64,000 nt of DNA from JANOAR01 sp031411235 (GCA_031411235.1 JANOAR010000290.1:1-64000), one strand, 5' to 3'; numbered from the stretch's first letter, positions 18,022-26,368 are shown. Made by a program: numbers and translations. The notes: generated from the letters alone by a model not told the origin.

Positions 18022-19293
18022 ATGACACCTTCCTTCCTTCGCAAATGGCATCGCTGGATCGGCTTTCCTGCTGGTATCTTTCTCATCCTCGTCTCGATCA
18101 CGGGCGTGCTGCTGGCCTTCAATGAGTTCTTTGGCGAGGCCGAAGCGCAGCGTGAGGCCACTCGTGATCTCGTCTCGCCCGTGACCACCAGCGCGACGGA
18201 TGCGAGCCTGGCGGAAGCACTCGCCAAGGCACGCGCCGCCGTGGCCGTGCAGGCACCGGGAGCGCCCATCGACAAGATCGAGTGGCAGTTCAAGGGCGAC
18301 GCGCCCAGCATCGCGATCTTCACGGGCAAAGCCACTGGCGGCGAGGATCGGAAGTTTGTCTTCAACACCAAAACCGGCGTCATCGACAAGGTGGAAGCGT
18401 ATGCGGACAAGCCCTTTCTCCTGCGCCTGCACAGCGGCGAGGCATTCGGCGATGGCGGGCTGGTGATGGCCATGTTCTGGGGGCTGGCGCTGCTGCTGCT
18501 CAGCGTGTCCGGTCTGTGGATTTACTGGCAGATGCGTCGGCGGAATGCCACGGGCTTGAAGAAAGTCTTCTGGCTCATCCCCTTGCTCCTCACCCCGTCG
18601 TCGCGCGCGGATTCGCCCTTCTACACCGATGATCCTGAGTTCTCACCTGGCTGGGAAATCAAAGCGGGATTCACTGGCGAGCACAACACCGGCGGCAGCA
18701 CCTTGACCGATGTGCTCGACTGGAACTACGCCATCGTGCCGAACGTCCGCTTGAACCTCACGACTTACGGCAAGGACATCTGGCCTGCGGGCGGCGGCGA
18801 TCATGAGTTCGGCTACGGCGACACGGAATTCAAACTCAAGTGGCGCTTCCAGGATGCTGATCCCAAGACCGCGAAACCATCGCTCGGCATCGCGCCCAAA
18901 ATCTTTTTTCCCACGGCGGATCAGGATCGTGGCCTTGGCGATGGCGTCTGGCGTTTCCAACTGCCGCTTCAGTTCGGCAAGACCATCGGCAAGAATTATC
19001 ACTTCGCCGAGGCTGGCTACCAGTGGGCCTTCGAGAGCGCCGCCACCGACACGGCCTACGGCGGCTACGGCCTGCTGCACAATTTCACCGATCACTGGGC
19101 CTTTGGCACGGAGCTGTTTGGCTGGGTGCCAGTGGATGACACACGGAACTGGCAGCTCGTGACCACGCTCGGCCTTGTCTATACCTTTAGCGCGCACTTC
19201 GCCATTAAAGCCAGCGTCAGCCACACGCTGCGCGACACTGACCACGGCGGGCCAAATCCAGCGAGCGTGTTTTATCTTGTCTTCAATTTCTAA
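18022..19293 (+). CDS. PepSY membrane protein fused to an outer-membrane transporter-like barrel
   Basis: Residues 1-185 are a PepSY-type protein: an N-terminal helix (FLRKWHRWIGFPAGIFLILV), a PepSY region and a second helix (VMAMFWGLALLLLSVSGLWI). The frame then continues through LKKVFWLIPLLLTPSSRAD, which reads as a complete signal peptide, into a beta-barrel-like domain (FYTDDPEFSPGWEIKAGF ... FYLVFNF) of the 'transporter'/phenol-MetA type. A TTG codon opens that second signal. It is either a true fusion or two genes joined in frame with an internal start. The role in metal or siderophore handling is inferred only from PepSY. Confidence 0.75.
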   Translation: MTPSFLRKWHRWIGFPAGIFLILVSITGVLLAFNEFFGEAEAQREATRDLVSPVTTSATDASLAEALAKARAAVAVQAPGAPIDKIEWQFKGDAPSIAIFTGKATGGEDRKFVFNTKTGVIDKVEAYADKPFLLRLHSGEAFGDGGLVMAMFWGLALLLLSVSGLWIYWQMRRRNATGLKKVFWLIPLLLTPSSRADSPFYTDDPEFSPGWEIKAGFTGEHNTGGSTLTDVLDWNYAIVPNVRLNLTTYGKDIWPAGGGDHEFGYGDTEFKLKWRFQDADPKTAKPSLGIAPKIFFPTADQDRGLGDGVWRFQLPLQFGKTIGKNYHFAEAGYQWAFESAATDTAYGGYGLLHNFTDHWAFGTELFGWVPVDDTRNWQLVTTLGLVYTFSAHFAIKASVSHTLRDTDHGGPNPASVFYLVFNF

Positions 19294-19314
19294 CCTTGCA
19301 CTAGAGCGGCTGGC

Positions 19315-19509
19315 ATGGGCTGGTCCATTCGCATGTTCACTGACGCCTGCATGAACTACTTCGTCGGCAACCACCGTCTCGCGCATGGACTCGGTGTCTG
19401 CTCGCCCGAGATCGAACGGCAACTCGTAGGCATCGAAGCCGAGGAGCTATCCGTTGTCGTTGTCGGTCACAAACCGCACAGTGTGTGCAAAGGCGAACCG
19501 CTCACCTGA
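19315..19509 (+). pseudogene. Fragment of a heavy-metal P1B-type ATPase
   Basis: The frame contains YFVGNHRLAHGLGVCSPEIE and then VVVVGHKPHSVCKGE, which correspond to the nucleotide-binding domain of CadA/ZntA-type ATPases (the VYVGNHRLI...CSPE...L region). Only about 60 of some 700 residues remain, without phosphorylation site or metal channel. It is a remnant of a lost cadmium/zinc exporter gene. Confidence 0.75.
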
Positions 19510-19557
19510 TGATCGAATCGACCGGAAACCAAAAGACAAACCACCAACAAACACACC
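19510..19557 (+). pseudogene. Remnant of an RND pump 3' end
   Basis: The DNA just before the second Cys-tailed gene (GATCGAA..CGGAAA.CCAAA...ACAACAAACACACC-like) mirrors the last 50 bases of the intact pump gene before 15803, but the coding frame is gone. It shows that copy 2 was duplicated together with the pump end. Confidence 0.65.
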
Positions 19558-19992
19558 ATGAAAACACTGCTGAACATCCTCATCATCGCCGCCCTCGCCA
19601 CAACATCCGCCTTTGCCGACGCCAAGGTCAAAGCCGGCCCCCGTAAAGGTCTCCTCCTCGAACTCGGGGGCAAAAGTGCCGAGTTCTTCGTCGAGAAAGA
19701 CCGCAGTATCAGCATCGCCGTCTGTGACAGCGCGATGAAAGCCCAGCCCGCCAGCACTGAAGTCATCACCGCCACCGCCGAAGCCCCCAGCGGCAAAGTG
19801 AAGATCGAGTTCGAGAAGAAAGGCGACCTCCTCGTCTCCAAAACCAAACTCCCCGAAGGCGAAGGCTACCAAGTCGTCCTTCAGGCCAAAGCCACTCCCG
19901 AAGCCAAGACGAAGAACTTCCGCATCAAGCTCCAGCTCTACACCTGCAAGGAGTGCGGCAACCCCGAATACGCCTGCACCTGTGATGAGTGA
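19558..19992 (+). CDS. Secreted protein with CxxC-CTC tail, copy 2
   Basis: The 144-residue paralog of the 15803 product, about 93% identical, has the same signal peptide and the end TCKECGNPEYACTCDE. It has an extra Cys in the middle (IAVCDSAMK where copy 1 has Tyr). The start, reading frame and upstream 20 bases are conserved, so it may be expressed, but the pump gene before it is gone. The helix-turn-helix gene follows after 15 bases. Confidence 0.75.
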   Translation: MKTLLNILIIAALATTSAFADAKVKAGPRKGLLLELGGKSAEFFVEKDRSISIAVCDSAMKAQPASTEVITATAEAPSGKVKIEFEKKGDLLVSKTKLPEGEGYQVVLQAKATPEAKTKNFRIKLQLYTCKECGNPEYACTCDE

Positions 19993-20007
19993 GTTGAAGC
20001 GTCAGCC

Positions 20008-20268
20008 ATGCCTCCGCCTCCCGACAACCATGAAGCCTATGACTACGCCGAGCGAGTGCGTGAGCGCTTGCCGAGGAGGTTGCAGGAGTTGCGGGAGGCG
20101 GAGCGACTGAGCATGTATGCCCTGTGGCAAAAATGCGGTGTCTCGCGGGATACCATCAGCCGCATCGAAGGCGGAGAAACCATCCCCGGTGTGCATGTGT
20201 TGGCACGGCTGGCCTGGGGCGTGGAGAAGACGATCACGGACTTCTTCAGCGGGATTGAGGATGAGTAA
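20008..20268 (+). CDS. XRE-family DNA-binding protein
   Basis: The 86-residue protein is mainly a lambda-Cro/XRE helix-turn-helix (about 20-80): RRLQELREAERLSMYALWQKCGVSRDTISRIEGGETIPGV followed by the usual LARLA..VEKTITDFF tail. It probably represses its own operon or a neighbour; hairpins directly downstream (20270-20334) or the neighbouring Cys-tailed gene are candidate targets, but this is only position. Confidence 0.85.
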   Translation: MPPPPDNHEAYDYAERVRERLPRRLQELREAERLSMYALWQKCGVSRDTISRIEGGETIPGVHVLARLAWGVEKTITDFFSGIEDE

Positions 20269-20270
20269 CT

Positions 20271-20334
20271 TCGATTGGTAATCGAAGTGGTTTGGGAACG
20301 GGGAACTTCGATTGCCAATCGAAGCTACGGTGCG
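20271..20334. repeat. Two copies of a short palindrome (CTTCGATT-AATCGAAG)
   Basis: Two hairpins, CTTCGATT-GGT-AATCGAAG starting near 20271 and CTTCGATTG-CC-AATCGAAG starting near 20314, lie in tandem right after the XRE gene. Stems are 8-9 bp with 2-3 base loops. They may be operators for that protein, terminator parts or a REP-type element. Confidence 0.6.
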
Positions 20335-20509
20335 TCCTGAATGTCGGACTAACGCCCCACGCGGGGGCTGTGCTCCAATCACGGCCATCACACCCGATGC
20401 CCGCGATGAATCCACTCTGCCGCCCAACTCGCCCAATTTTGCCCCCAGAGACTGCTTTCCAGCCAGGAATGAGGCTGTTCCCCAGGAAAATAGCCGCCCC
20501 ATTTCGTCC

Positions 20510-20790
20510 GGGGTGCTCCATGAGCGCGGCGGGGTGGCTACTCCGCCGCTTGGGGTGGCCCATCAGCGGCGCGGGGTGCTCCACGGCCCACTCATGGACG
20601 GCGGTCCGCCAGCCGGGGTGCTCCATCTCCGGCGCGGGGTGGCCTATCCGCCGTTCGGGGCGACTCCCCATTTCCCGGAGGGAACACCCCGGCGCATTCA
20701 TGGAAGACCCCGCCTCAAGCATGGCGCACCCCAGCTGCACCAGTGAGCACCCCGCCGCAGCGAGTGGCCACCCCGAAGTAAGCATGAGGA
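20510..20790. repeat. Degenerate 21-bp repeat array 1, direct then inverted
   Basis: From 20510 about eight 21-base units, each opening GGGGTG, follow one another; from about 20684 five more appear in the opposite orientation (CACCCC at 21-base steps). Units differ at many positions but almost never in length. Both strands are open and read as heptapeptides (for example GWPISGA and HPAPLMG), so coding cannot be inferred from open frames. The array lies about 100 bases before the gene at 20894. Confidence 0.8.
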
Positions 20791-20800
20791 ACGGCTTTTC

Positions 20801-20862
20801 AGGTAGGGCGGCTGGTCCTCCAGCCGCCGTCAGCGGCGCGTTGCGGACAACGCGCCCTACCC
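20801..20862. repeat. REP-like palindromic element
   Basis: Outer arms GTAGGGCG and CGCCCTAC enclose two inner hairpins (GGCTGG-TCCT-CCAGCC and GGCGCGTTGC-GGAC-AACGCGCC). This composite layout is typical of dispersed extragenic palindromes or small MITEs. It lies between the 21-bp array and the next gene. Confidence 0.65.
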
Positions 20863-20893
20863 TTGGCTCTCAGCCCTTCGCTCTCCGCACCAA

Positions 20894-21685
20894 ATGAACT
20901 GGGACCAATCCACCTGGGATAGCGGCTTCTATGACCAGCAAACACCATCCGAATACTTTCAGTCCAAACCCAAACAACCAAACAAAGTGAAACGCACCAA
21001 CTACTACCCCAGCCGTATCGGCGACCAAGTGAACTGGCTAGACAACTACTCCGTGAAACTCCCCATTCACGGCCCCACACTCGGCGTCATCGCCGCTGAC
21101 ATCACCGCCAGCGTGAACGACGCGAAATATGCCAACTACGTCCTTGGCACTTGGCTCAGTGCCGTGCGGAACTTCTCACCCTCCACCACCGATGCCGTGG
21201 ATGACGTGCTCACCGGCGCAGGCACCGTGGCGATGGTGCTGCCCACCTTCACCGCGCCCGCCTTGCCCGCCGGCGTCACTGCCGCGCTACCCGGCACGTT
21301 GAATCGCATCTTTGCTCTCATCGCCAAGATGAAGCTCGCCTCGGCCATGACAGAGGCCATCGCCACCGACCTCGGCATCGTCGGCTCACAAGAAACCGAG
21401 AAAGCCGTTCCGAAGTTCATCACTGAGCTGGTGCAGGGCGCAGGTTGCCAATGCGTGAAGCACACGTTCTACAAATACACGCATATGGGCGTGTATATCG
21501 AAGGCCGTCGCGGCACGGGTGCCTGGGAGTTTCTCGCCATCGACACTGAAAGCCCCTACATCGACGAGCGCCCGCTGCTCGTGGCGGGAGTTCCCGAAGT
21601 GCGTGAATACCGCATGAGATTCTGGGATAAAGGCACCCCCAACGGCGACTGGACCGATGTGGTGAAGGTCACGGTGAGTCCGTGA
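20894..21685 (+). CDS. Unassigned protein with C-terminal fibronectin-III-like segment
   Basis: The 263-residue protein has a Tyr-rich start (WDSGFYDQQTPSEYF), a helical middle beginning at YYPSRIGDQVNWLDNY with Ala-rich helices and a hydrophobic stretch, and an end resembling a fibronectin III or tail-fibre domain (VREYRMRFWDKGTPNGDWTD). It has no signal peptide. Similar proteins of unknown function occur widely in environmental bacteria; I recognise the pattern but no name. It follows repeat array 1 and precedes a tail-fibre-like gene. Confidence 0.7.
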   Translation: MNWDQSTWDSGFYDQQTPSEYFQSKPKQPNKVKRTNYYPSRIGDQVNWLDNYSVKLPIHGPTLGVIAADITASVNDAKYANYVLGTWLSAVRNFSPSTTDAVDDVLTGAGTVAMVLPTFTAPALPAGVTAALPGTLNRIFALIAKMKLASAMTEAIATDLGIVGSQETEKAVPKFITELVQGAGCQCVKHTFYKYTHMGVYIEGRRGTGAWEFLAIDTESPYIDERPLLVAGVPEVREYRMRFWDKGTPNGDWTDVVKVTVSP

Positions 21686-21689
21686 TGGC

Positions 21690-21771
21690 AAAGTAGTCGA
21701 GAGCTTTAGCTCGTCAGAACATCGCAACCCGCAAACCAACCTCAGCACGAGCTAAAGCTCGAAACTACTTT
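21690..21771. repeat. Near-perfect 25-bp inverted repeat between two genes
   Basis: The arms begin AAAGTAGT and share the core GAGCTTTAGCTCGT / ACGAGCTAAAGCTC; a loop of about 32 bases separates them. The right arm ends directly at the next start codon. The core is itself palindromic. It looks like a small mobile palindrome or a strong transcript structure between coupled genes. Confidence 0.7.
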
Positions 21772-22182
21772 ATGCCCTTCGATCCCGCCAAACCCGCGAA
21801 CAACTCGCCGAACTCATCGGCAGAGATGCGCGGCCAGCTCACCAGTCTCAAAGCACTGATCGACGCCATCCTCACGATCACCGCCGCACAGGTGGATGGC
21901 GTGAACACACTGCCGCCCGGCAATCCAGCCAATGTGTCCCTCCAAGTCATCGGCAACACGCTCCACTTCACCTTCGACATCCCACAGGGCGAAATCGGCC
22001 CAACGGGTGAAGTGACCACTGCCGACATGAACAACGCGATCTCCAATGCCATCAGCGGCACGAGCAACAACACGAATGGCGTGGGCACGCTGGGCCAGAG
22101 CGCGGACTTCAATTACAACCAGAGCCAGATGCAGGACGTGCTGAACAAGCTCGATGAGTTCATCACCGCCGCGCGGCGGTGA
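21772..22182 (+). CDS. Tail-fibre-like small protein
   Basis: The 136-residue protein has an N-terminal helix (MRGQLTSLKALIDAILTITAAQVDGVN), then LHFTFDIPQGEIGPTGEV, a collagen/tail-fibre-like step seen in phage tail fibre proteins, then Asn/Ser-rich sequence and a C-terminal helix (MQDVLNKLDEFITAARR). It has no signal peptide. Together with the 20894 product it looks like a structural, particle- or tail-associated pair; the real role is unknown. Confidence 0.65.
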   Translation: MPFDPAKPANNSPNSSAEMRGQLTSLKALIDAILTITAAQVDGVNTLPPGNPANVSLQVIGNTLHFTFDIPQGEIGPTGEVTTADMNNAISNAISGTSNNTNGVGTLGQSADFNYNQSQMQDVLNKLDEFITAARR

Positions 22183-22227
22183 ATTTTCTCGTCGCTCCGA
22201 GCTGTGAGTGCTTCTGTCATGGCCTTG

Positions 22228-23031
22228 CTAATGATGCTTGTAGAAGCCGACGCCTTTGATGTCGTTCCATGAGGTGGTTTGATGGCAAAGGAAGCATTGA
22301 TTGACCTCGGCCTTCTCCATGTGTGCGACGGTCATGGAGATCATCTTGAAGTGCATCATGTAATGGCTCGGTGGTGCCTGATGGCATTGCGCGCATGACT
22401 GCGAAAGCGATGAAGGATGGCGGAAGTCGGGAAGTGTCCACTTCGTCGTGCCGTGGCATTGCGCGCAGTCGTTGCCGAACAGGCCGCGATGCCGGTCTTT
22501 GGTCTGGTGGCATGTCGCGCAGTTAAGCAGCGACTCCTTGCGCTGAAGCTCTGGCACGAGCGGCGATGCGTCGCTTTGCTTGAGCCAGGCGACGAGCGCA
22601 TCGCGTTTCTCATCGTGCGGGGCAGCGGTGTTCTGGACTTGTTTCAAACCGATGTGCGCAAGGGCGACGTGATCCATTTGGGTCGTGCTGGGGATGCGGC
22701 CCTGATGTTCGAGATGACAGGCGGAGCACGCGGCGATGTCGGCGTGGAACGCGCTTGGCTGGCGTGCGAGGACGGCCTTGTTGTCGGCATGACAGACGAT
22801 GCAGTTCTTTGCTTCAACGCCCTTCACTGGCGTGTGGCAGGCGGCGCAGTTGTTTTCGAGAAAGGCGTGCGGCTGCGACAGTTCGCCCGGTGCTGCCATG
22901 CGCTGCCACAACGGAGCCGTGACAAGGTCGTGGGTCGGCTCGTCGCGGTGGCGCGGTGACAATGCGAAGAACCCGATGAAGAGCACGGCGAACGCGACGA
23001 CTGACCCGATGAGCATGGTGCGCAGCTTCAT
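22228..23031 (-). CDS. Membrane-anchored seven-heme cytochrome c
   Basis: The 267-residue product has one N-terminal membrane anchor (LIGSVVAFAVLFIGFFAL) and seven CxxCH motifs: CAACH, CIVCH, CSACH, CATCH, CAQCH, CAQCH, CFLCH, with many extra His for distal ligands. It resembles periplasmic multiheme cytochromes (cytochrome c3/NapC neighbourhood types). The start at 23031 overlaps the stop of the cytochrome b-like gene (ATGA), fixing both. It should accept electrons from that protein and pass them to a periplasmic acceptor. Confidence 0.85.
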   Translation of the reverse strand: MKLRTMLIGSVVAFAVLFIGFFALSPRHRDEPTHDLVTAPLWQRMAAPGELSQPHAFLENNCAACHTPVKGVEAKNCIVCHADNKAVLARQPSAFHADIAACSACHLEHQGRIPSTTQMDHVALAHIGLKQVQNTAAPHDEKRDALVAWLKQSDASPLVPELQRKESLLNCATCHQTKDRHRGLFGNDCAQCHGTTKWTLPDFRHPSSLSQSCAQCHQAPPSHYMMHFKMISMTVAHMEKAEVNQCFLCHQTTSWNDIKGVGFYKHH

Positions 23032-23789
23032 GAGAACCACCTCAGGCCAAAGTGAATCGCGGTCCAGACGTGCAGCGCGAGCAACGTGTAGAGCGTGAAT
23101 GAAAGGATGATGTGCAGCTTGAGCCAGATAGCGAAAGCACGCTTGAAGGTCTCGTGCGTGCGGATCGCGTATTCCACGTCCGCCATGGATTCGCTGAGTC
23201 GCAACGCGCGCGCCGCGACGTTGAGGCCAGGCTCTTTCGGCGAGTCTTCTGATAAAAAAAGTCGCGCGCCGAGGCGACGGAATAGGCTGCTCATGGAGCG
23301 CACTTGCACCGCGCGCTCAGGATGCTCCTGCAACTCGCGCACGGTGCTTTCATAGGCGGCGGTGAGGCTGGTGAGCAGCGAGCGCTTGTCCTTCAATTCC
23401 TCGCCAATCTGACCCATGAGATGCCGTCCGATGAACCCGCTGACGACGACGATGAGCGTCATGGCCGTGAGCGCGATGCCGAGGTGACTCTCGAATTTAT
23501 GCCCCGTGTGCAGCAGCACGAGAATCGGCCCAATGACGCCCGCATAAATGTGGATCGCGAGCAGCGTGCGCATGGACACCCGCGCGGTGATGAAGGCTTT
23601 CAACGGCTTGATCCGCTTGATGATGAGATAGGCGAGCGGCACCAGCATCAGCATGGAACCAATGACCGCGAGCACCCCGCCCGCGAGGCTACCTGCAAAG
23701 CGCGGTGAGTGATGGAAGGCGAAGCCAAGCCACACCATCAGCATCAGCGCGACAAGTCCGCCGACAATCGTGCGCTCGTTCTCTTTCAT
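23028..23789 (-). CDS. Cytochrome b-like integral membrane protein
   Basis: The 253-residue protein has about five hydrophobic segments and likely heme-ligand His in helices (AIHIYAGVIGPILVLLHTGH; LKLHIILSFTLYTLLALHVW). A charged loop of about 85 residues lies between the helix groups. It resembles the b-type cytochromes of ferric reductase-like or quinol-oxidising modules. It overlaps the reductase and the cytochrome c gene by 4 bases each, so the three form one unit moving electrons through the membrane. Confidence 0.75.
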   Translation of the reverse strand: MKENERTIVGGLVALMLMVWLGFAFHHSPRFAGSLAGGVLAVIGSMLMLVPLAYLIIKRIKPLKAFITARVSMRTLLAIHIYAGVIGPILVLLHTGHKFESHLGIALTAMTLIVVVSGFIGRHLMGQIGEELKDKRSLLTSLTAAYESTVRELQEHPERAVQVRSMSSLFRRLGARLFLSEDSPKEPGLNVAARALRLSESMADVEYAIRTHETFKRAFAIWLKLHIILSFTLYTLLALHVWTAIHFGLRWFS

Positions 23790-25723
23790 ACATCCACGAC
23801 CACCTCTCCCCTGGCTTTCGCCTGGCAGGCGAGGATCATGCCGCTGGCTTTTTCATCGGCACTCAGCGCGTCCTCCACCTCCATCGTCACGGTGCCAGAG
23901 AGCTTCATGATTTTGCACTCGCCACAGGTGCCCACCCTGCACTCGAAGGGGATGTTCACGCCGATGTCTTCCGCTGCTTCCAGGATCGACTTGTCGGGCG
24001 GCAGCGGCGCGGACTTGCCCGATTTTTTGAAGGTAACGCTCACGGCTGTTGGTGCGACGGCTCCGGCGGCAGGTGGAGATTTGGCGATGGCTGGTGGTGC
24101 GGCTTCTGCGGCTGGTTTTTCGGCAGCGGTGGCGGGTGGTTTTGCTTCGGCTTCGGGCTTGCCGATGGCTGGGCCGAACGCTTCGGTTTTGATCTGCTCC
24201 TTGGGCACACCGAGTTCAGCCAGGAACTTCTCGGTCGCTTGCATCATCTCTTTGGGGCCGCAGATGTGGACGCGGCGCGACGTGATGTCGGGCACGGATT
24301 GGCTAATCAACTCCTTGGTGATCCGGCCCGTTGGCCCCTTCCATTCGGTGCCCTCGGCGCTCGTCACCGTGGCGACGACGTGCAGGTTCGGGTGTCGGCG
24401 TTGAAGGAATTCCAACTCCTCCCTGAAGATGAAATCGGCGGGACTGTGGCAACTGCATAAGAGGAAGATTTCTCCCGGCCAGCTCTTGTCCGTCAGGTAG
24501 CGGGTCACGCTCATCAACGGCGTGATGCCCACACCGGCGGCGATGAAGACTAGGCATTTGCATTCGTGCCCGGTGAAAACAAATGAGCCGGATGGCCCCA
24601 AGAAATCCAGGATGTCGCCTTCTTGAACGCGGTCGTGGAGGTAACGGGATTCGATGCCCTTATCCTCGCGCTTGATGGTGAGATCAACGTAGCCGTGTTC
24701 TGTGGGAGATGAGGCAATGGTGTAGCTGCGCCTTACTGGCTTGCCCTCAGGCAACACGGTGACGGTAAGGTATTGGCCGGGCTGGAAGGTGAAGGGGAGT
24801 TCTCCGCCCAAGGGATCCATCAGCCGAAAGGTCTTCACGTTATGCGTCTCTTCAAAGATCTTGCCAATGCGCAGTTTGCCCGACCATTTTTCCGATGGCA
24901 CCACAGCCGGTGCGGCGGCTGCAACAGGAGCGACTACGGGTTTTACTTCTGCGGCGACAGGCTTCTCGGCAGCAGCGGCGGCTGGTGGAGTGACGGGGCC
25001 GCCATCCGCGAGACCCGCGAGCAGCTCATGTGCTCGCCGCATCTTGAAGAAATACATCGCGATCATCGCGACCGCAAAAGCAGCGAGCAGGGCGATAACA
25101 ATGAGGTGAAAGCCCATGCCGCCGAACGGTTGATGAGCAGCGGGCAAAGCGCCGAGTGAGAGGTTCATCTCTTGCTTGAACCACGCCAGCGCGACCTCAC
25201 GCGGGGCGCGGCCATCCGCCAAAGCGCGGCGTGCGGCGATGCCGCTCTCCAGTTGCGCAATGCCTTCGCGCAGGCGCGTGGCCGCATCGTGCATCGCGGC
25301 GTAATCGCCGGACTGCGTGCCTGCATTGAGCGTGTCGAGCGCCTGTCCCATCAAGACAGTGCCAGCGTGCATTCGCTCGCCAGCCTGTGCTTCGACTTGC
25401 TTGCGCTGCTCAGGTGAAAGCTCCGGCAAGGCCATGAGCGAGGGATAGAGTTCCTGTGTCTTCGCGCCGCCCATCATCCCCTTCATCATCTCGCCCATGC
25501 CTTCCATCATGCCGCCCATGCCACCCGGCGCTTGAGTGGCACCACCAGCTACGGGCATTACTCCTACTGCCGTGGCAGCGCCACCGGGGTGATGACTGGC
25601 GTGTTCGTCGGGCGTCTGTGCTTTCAGTCCCGATGCCCAGAGCTGTCCAATCAACAGGCAAAGAACGCCAAGCGACGATGCGCTGATGCGACTGCAAAGG
25701 GGATTGGTATCGGCATTGTCCAT
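23786..25723 (-). CDS. Membrane-bound flavin/2Fe-2S NAD(P)H oxidoreductase with Met-rich head
   Basis: Of 645 residues, the N-terminal part is exported: signal, then GGMGGMMEGMGEMMKGMMGG and helices. A membrane helix (about 208-228) and Ala/Pro linker lead to a ferredoxin-NADP reductase module (RRSYTIASSP for FAD, AAGVGITPLMSV and HICGPKEMM for NAD(P)H). A second Ala/Pro linker precedes a plant-type 2Fe-2S domain (CRVGTCGECK ... ACQ). It would take electrons from NAD(P)H and hand them to the cytochrome b-like partner. The Met-rich head on the periplasmic side could sense or bind copper. Confidence 0.85.
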   Translation of the reverse strand: MDNADTNPLCSRISASSLGVLCLLIGQLWASGLKAQTPDEHASHHPGGAATAVGVMPVAGGATQAPGGMGGMMEGMGEMMKGMMGGAKTQELYPSLMALPELSPEQRKQVEAQAGERMHAGTVLMGQALDTLNAGTQSGDYAAMHDAATRLREGIAQLESGIAARRALADGRAPREVALAWFKQEMNLSLGALPAAHQPFGGMGFHLIVIALLAAFAVAMIAMYFFKMRRAHELLAGLADGGPVTPPAAAAAEKPVAAEVKPVVAPVAAAAPAVVPSEKWSGKLRIGKIFEETHNVKTFRLMDPLGGELPFTFQPGQYLTVTVLPEGKPVRRSYTIASSPTEHGYVDLTIKREDKGIESRYLHDRVQEGDILDFLGPSGSFVFTGHECKCLVFIAAGVGITPLMSVTRYLTDKSWPGEIFLLCSCHSPADFIFREELEFLQRRHPNLHVVATVTSAEGTEWKGPTGRITKELISQSVPDITSRRVHICGPKEMMQATEKFLAELGVPKEQIKTEAFGPAIGKPEAEAKPPATAAEKPAAEAAPPAIAKSPPAAGAVAPTAVSVTFKKSGKSAPLPPDKSILEAAEDIGVNIPFECRVGTCGECKIMKLSGTVTMEVEDALSADEKASGMILACQAKARGEVVVDV

Positions 25724-25760
25724 ATCGTGTCCCTCTTGCGTTTCATCGTGCCGGATTCGT

Positions 25761-26159
25761 TCAGTTTGTCATTGAGATAGCCGCCGCCTCCTGCATGATT
25801 TTAACAATCGTGGCCTCCACTTCCTGAGCTACACCTGCGAGTTGCGGCGTATTGAACATTGCCAGCAAGGTGGTTGGCTTCAGCGTGGCCAGAAGAGTCT
25901 TGCCGCCCTCCTCGTAGATGGAAATGCGGCAAGGCAGCGCGGTGGAGATGCTCATGTTTTCATCGAGCACTTTCTTCGCTTGTTGTGGCTGGCAGACCTC
26001 GAAGATCAGGCATTCGCGGTCAAACTCGATGCCCTTCTGCCACATGGACTCTTTGAGATCGTGGATGTGCATGACGCCAAAGTGATTGGCTTCGACGGCA
26101 GTCTGCAAAGCCGCTGCGGCTTCACGCACGGTTTTGTTGGTGGGCAGGGTGAAGAGCAT
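25761..26159 (-). CDS. DUF302 protein
   Basis: The 132 residues match DUF302: EANHFGVMHIHDLKESM, then ECLIFEVCQPQQAKKVLDENMSISTALPCRISIYEEGGKT with the P-C-R-I block and a Cys pair. DUF302 proteins are small, of unknown biochemical role, often near metal and sulfur stress genes. It is 37 bases upstream in the chromosome of the reductase unit's start, so it may be in the same transcript. Confidence 0.85.
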   Translation of the reverse strand: MLFTLPTNKTVREAAAALQTAVEANHFGVMHIHDLKESMWQKGIEFDRECLIFEVCQPQQAKKVLDENMSISTALPCRISIYEEGGKTLLATLKPTTLLAMFNTPQLAGVAQEVEATIVKIMQEAAAISMTN

Positions 26160-26203
26160 AGGTTGGGTTGGTTGGTTGGAGTTCAGCGCTCAGCAGCGAA
26201 GAG

Positions 26204-26338
26204 TTACTTTTTGGATTGGTTGATGATGACGACGAAAAGCAAGACCACGATGACAATGCCGATCATCGGCAATATCCATGAGCTGCCGCCCGCGCCCCCA
26301 TCCATCCAGCCATGCGTCCATCCGTCAGTGTGATTCAT
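26204..26338 (-). CDS. 44-residue single-span membrane protein
   Basis: The frame MNHTDGWTHGWMDGG continues into one helix (SWILPMIGIVIVVLLFVVII) and a NQSKK end. The N-terminal His/Trp/Met-rich part would face the periplasm. It lies between the Met-rich protein and the DUF302 gene, all on the same strand. Small membrane subunits with this plan are often found in copper loci, but no family is recognised. Confidence 0.6.
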   Translation of the reverse strand: MNHTDGWTHGWMDGGAGGSSWILPMIGIVIVVLLFVVIINQSKK

Positions 26339-26368
26339 AATAAGGTGCCTTTAGTTGTGGTTACCCGA

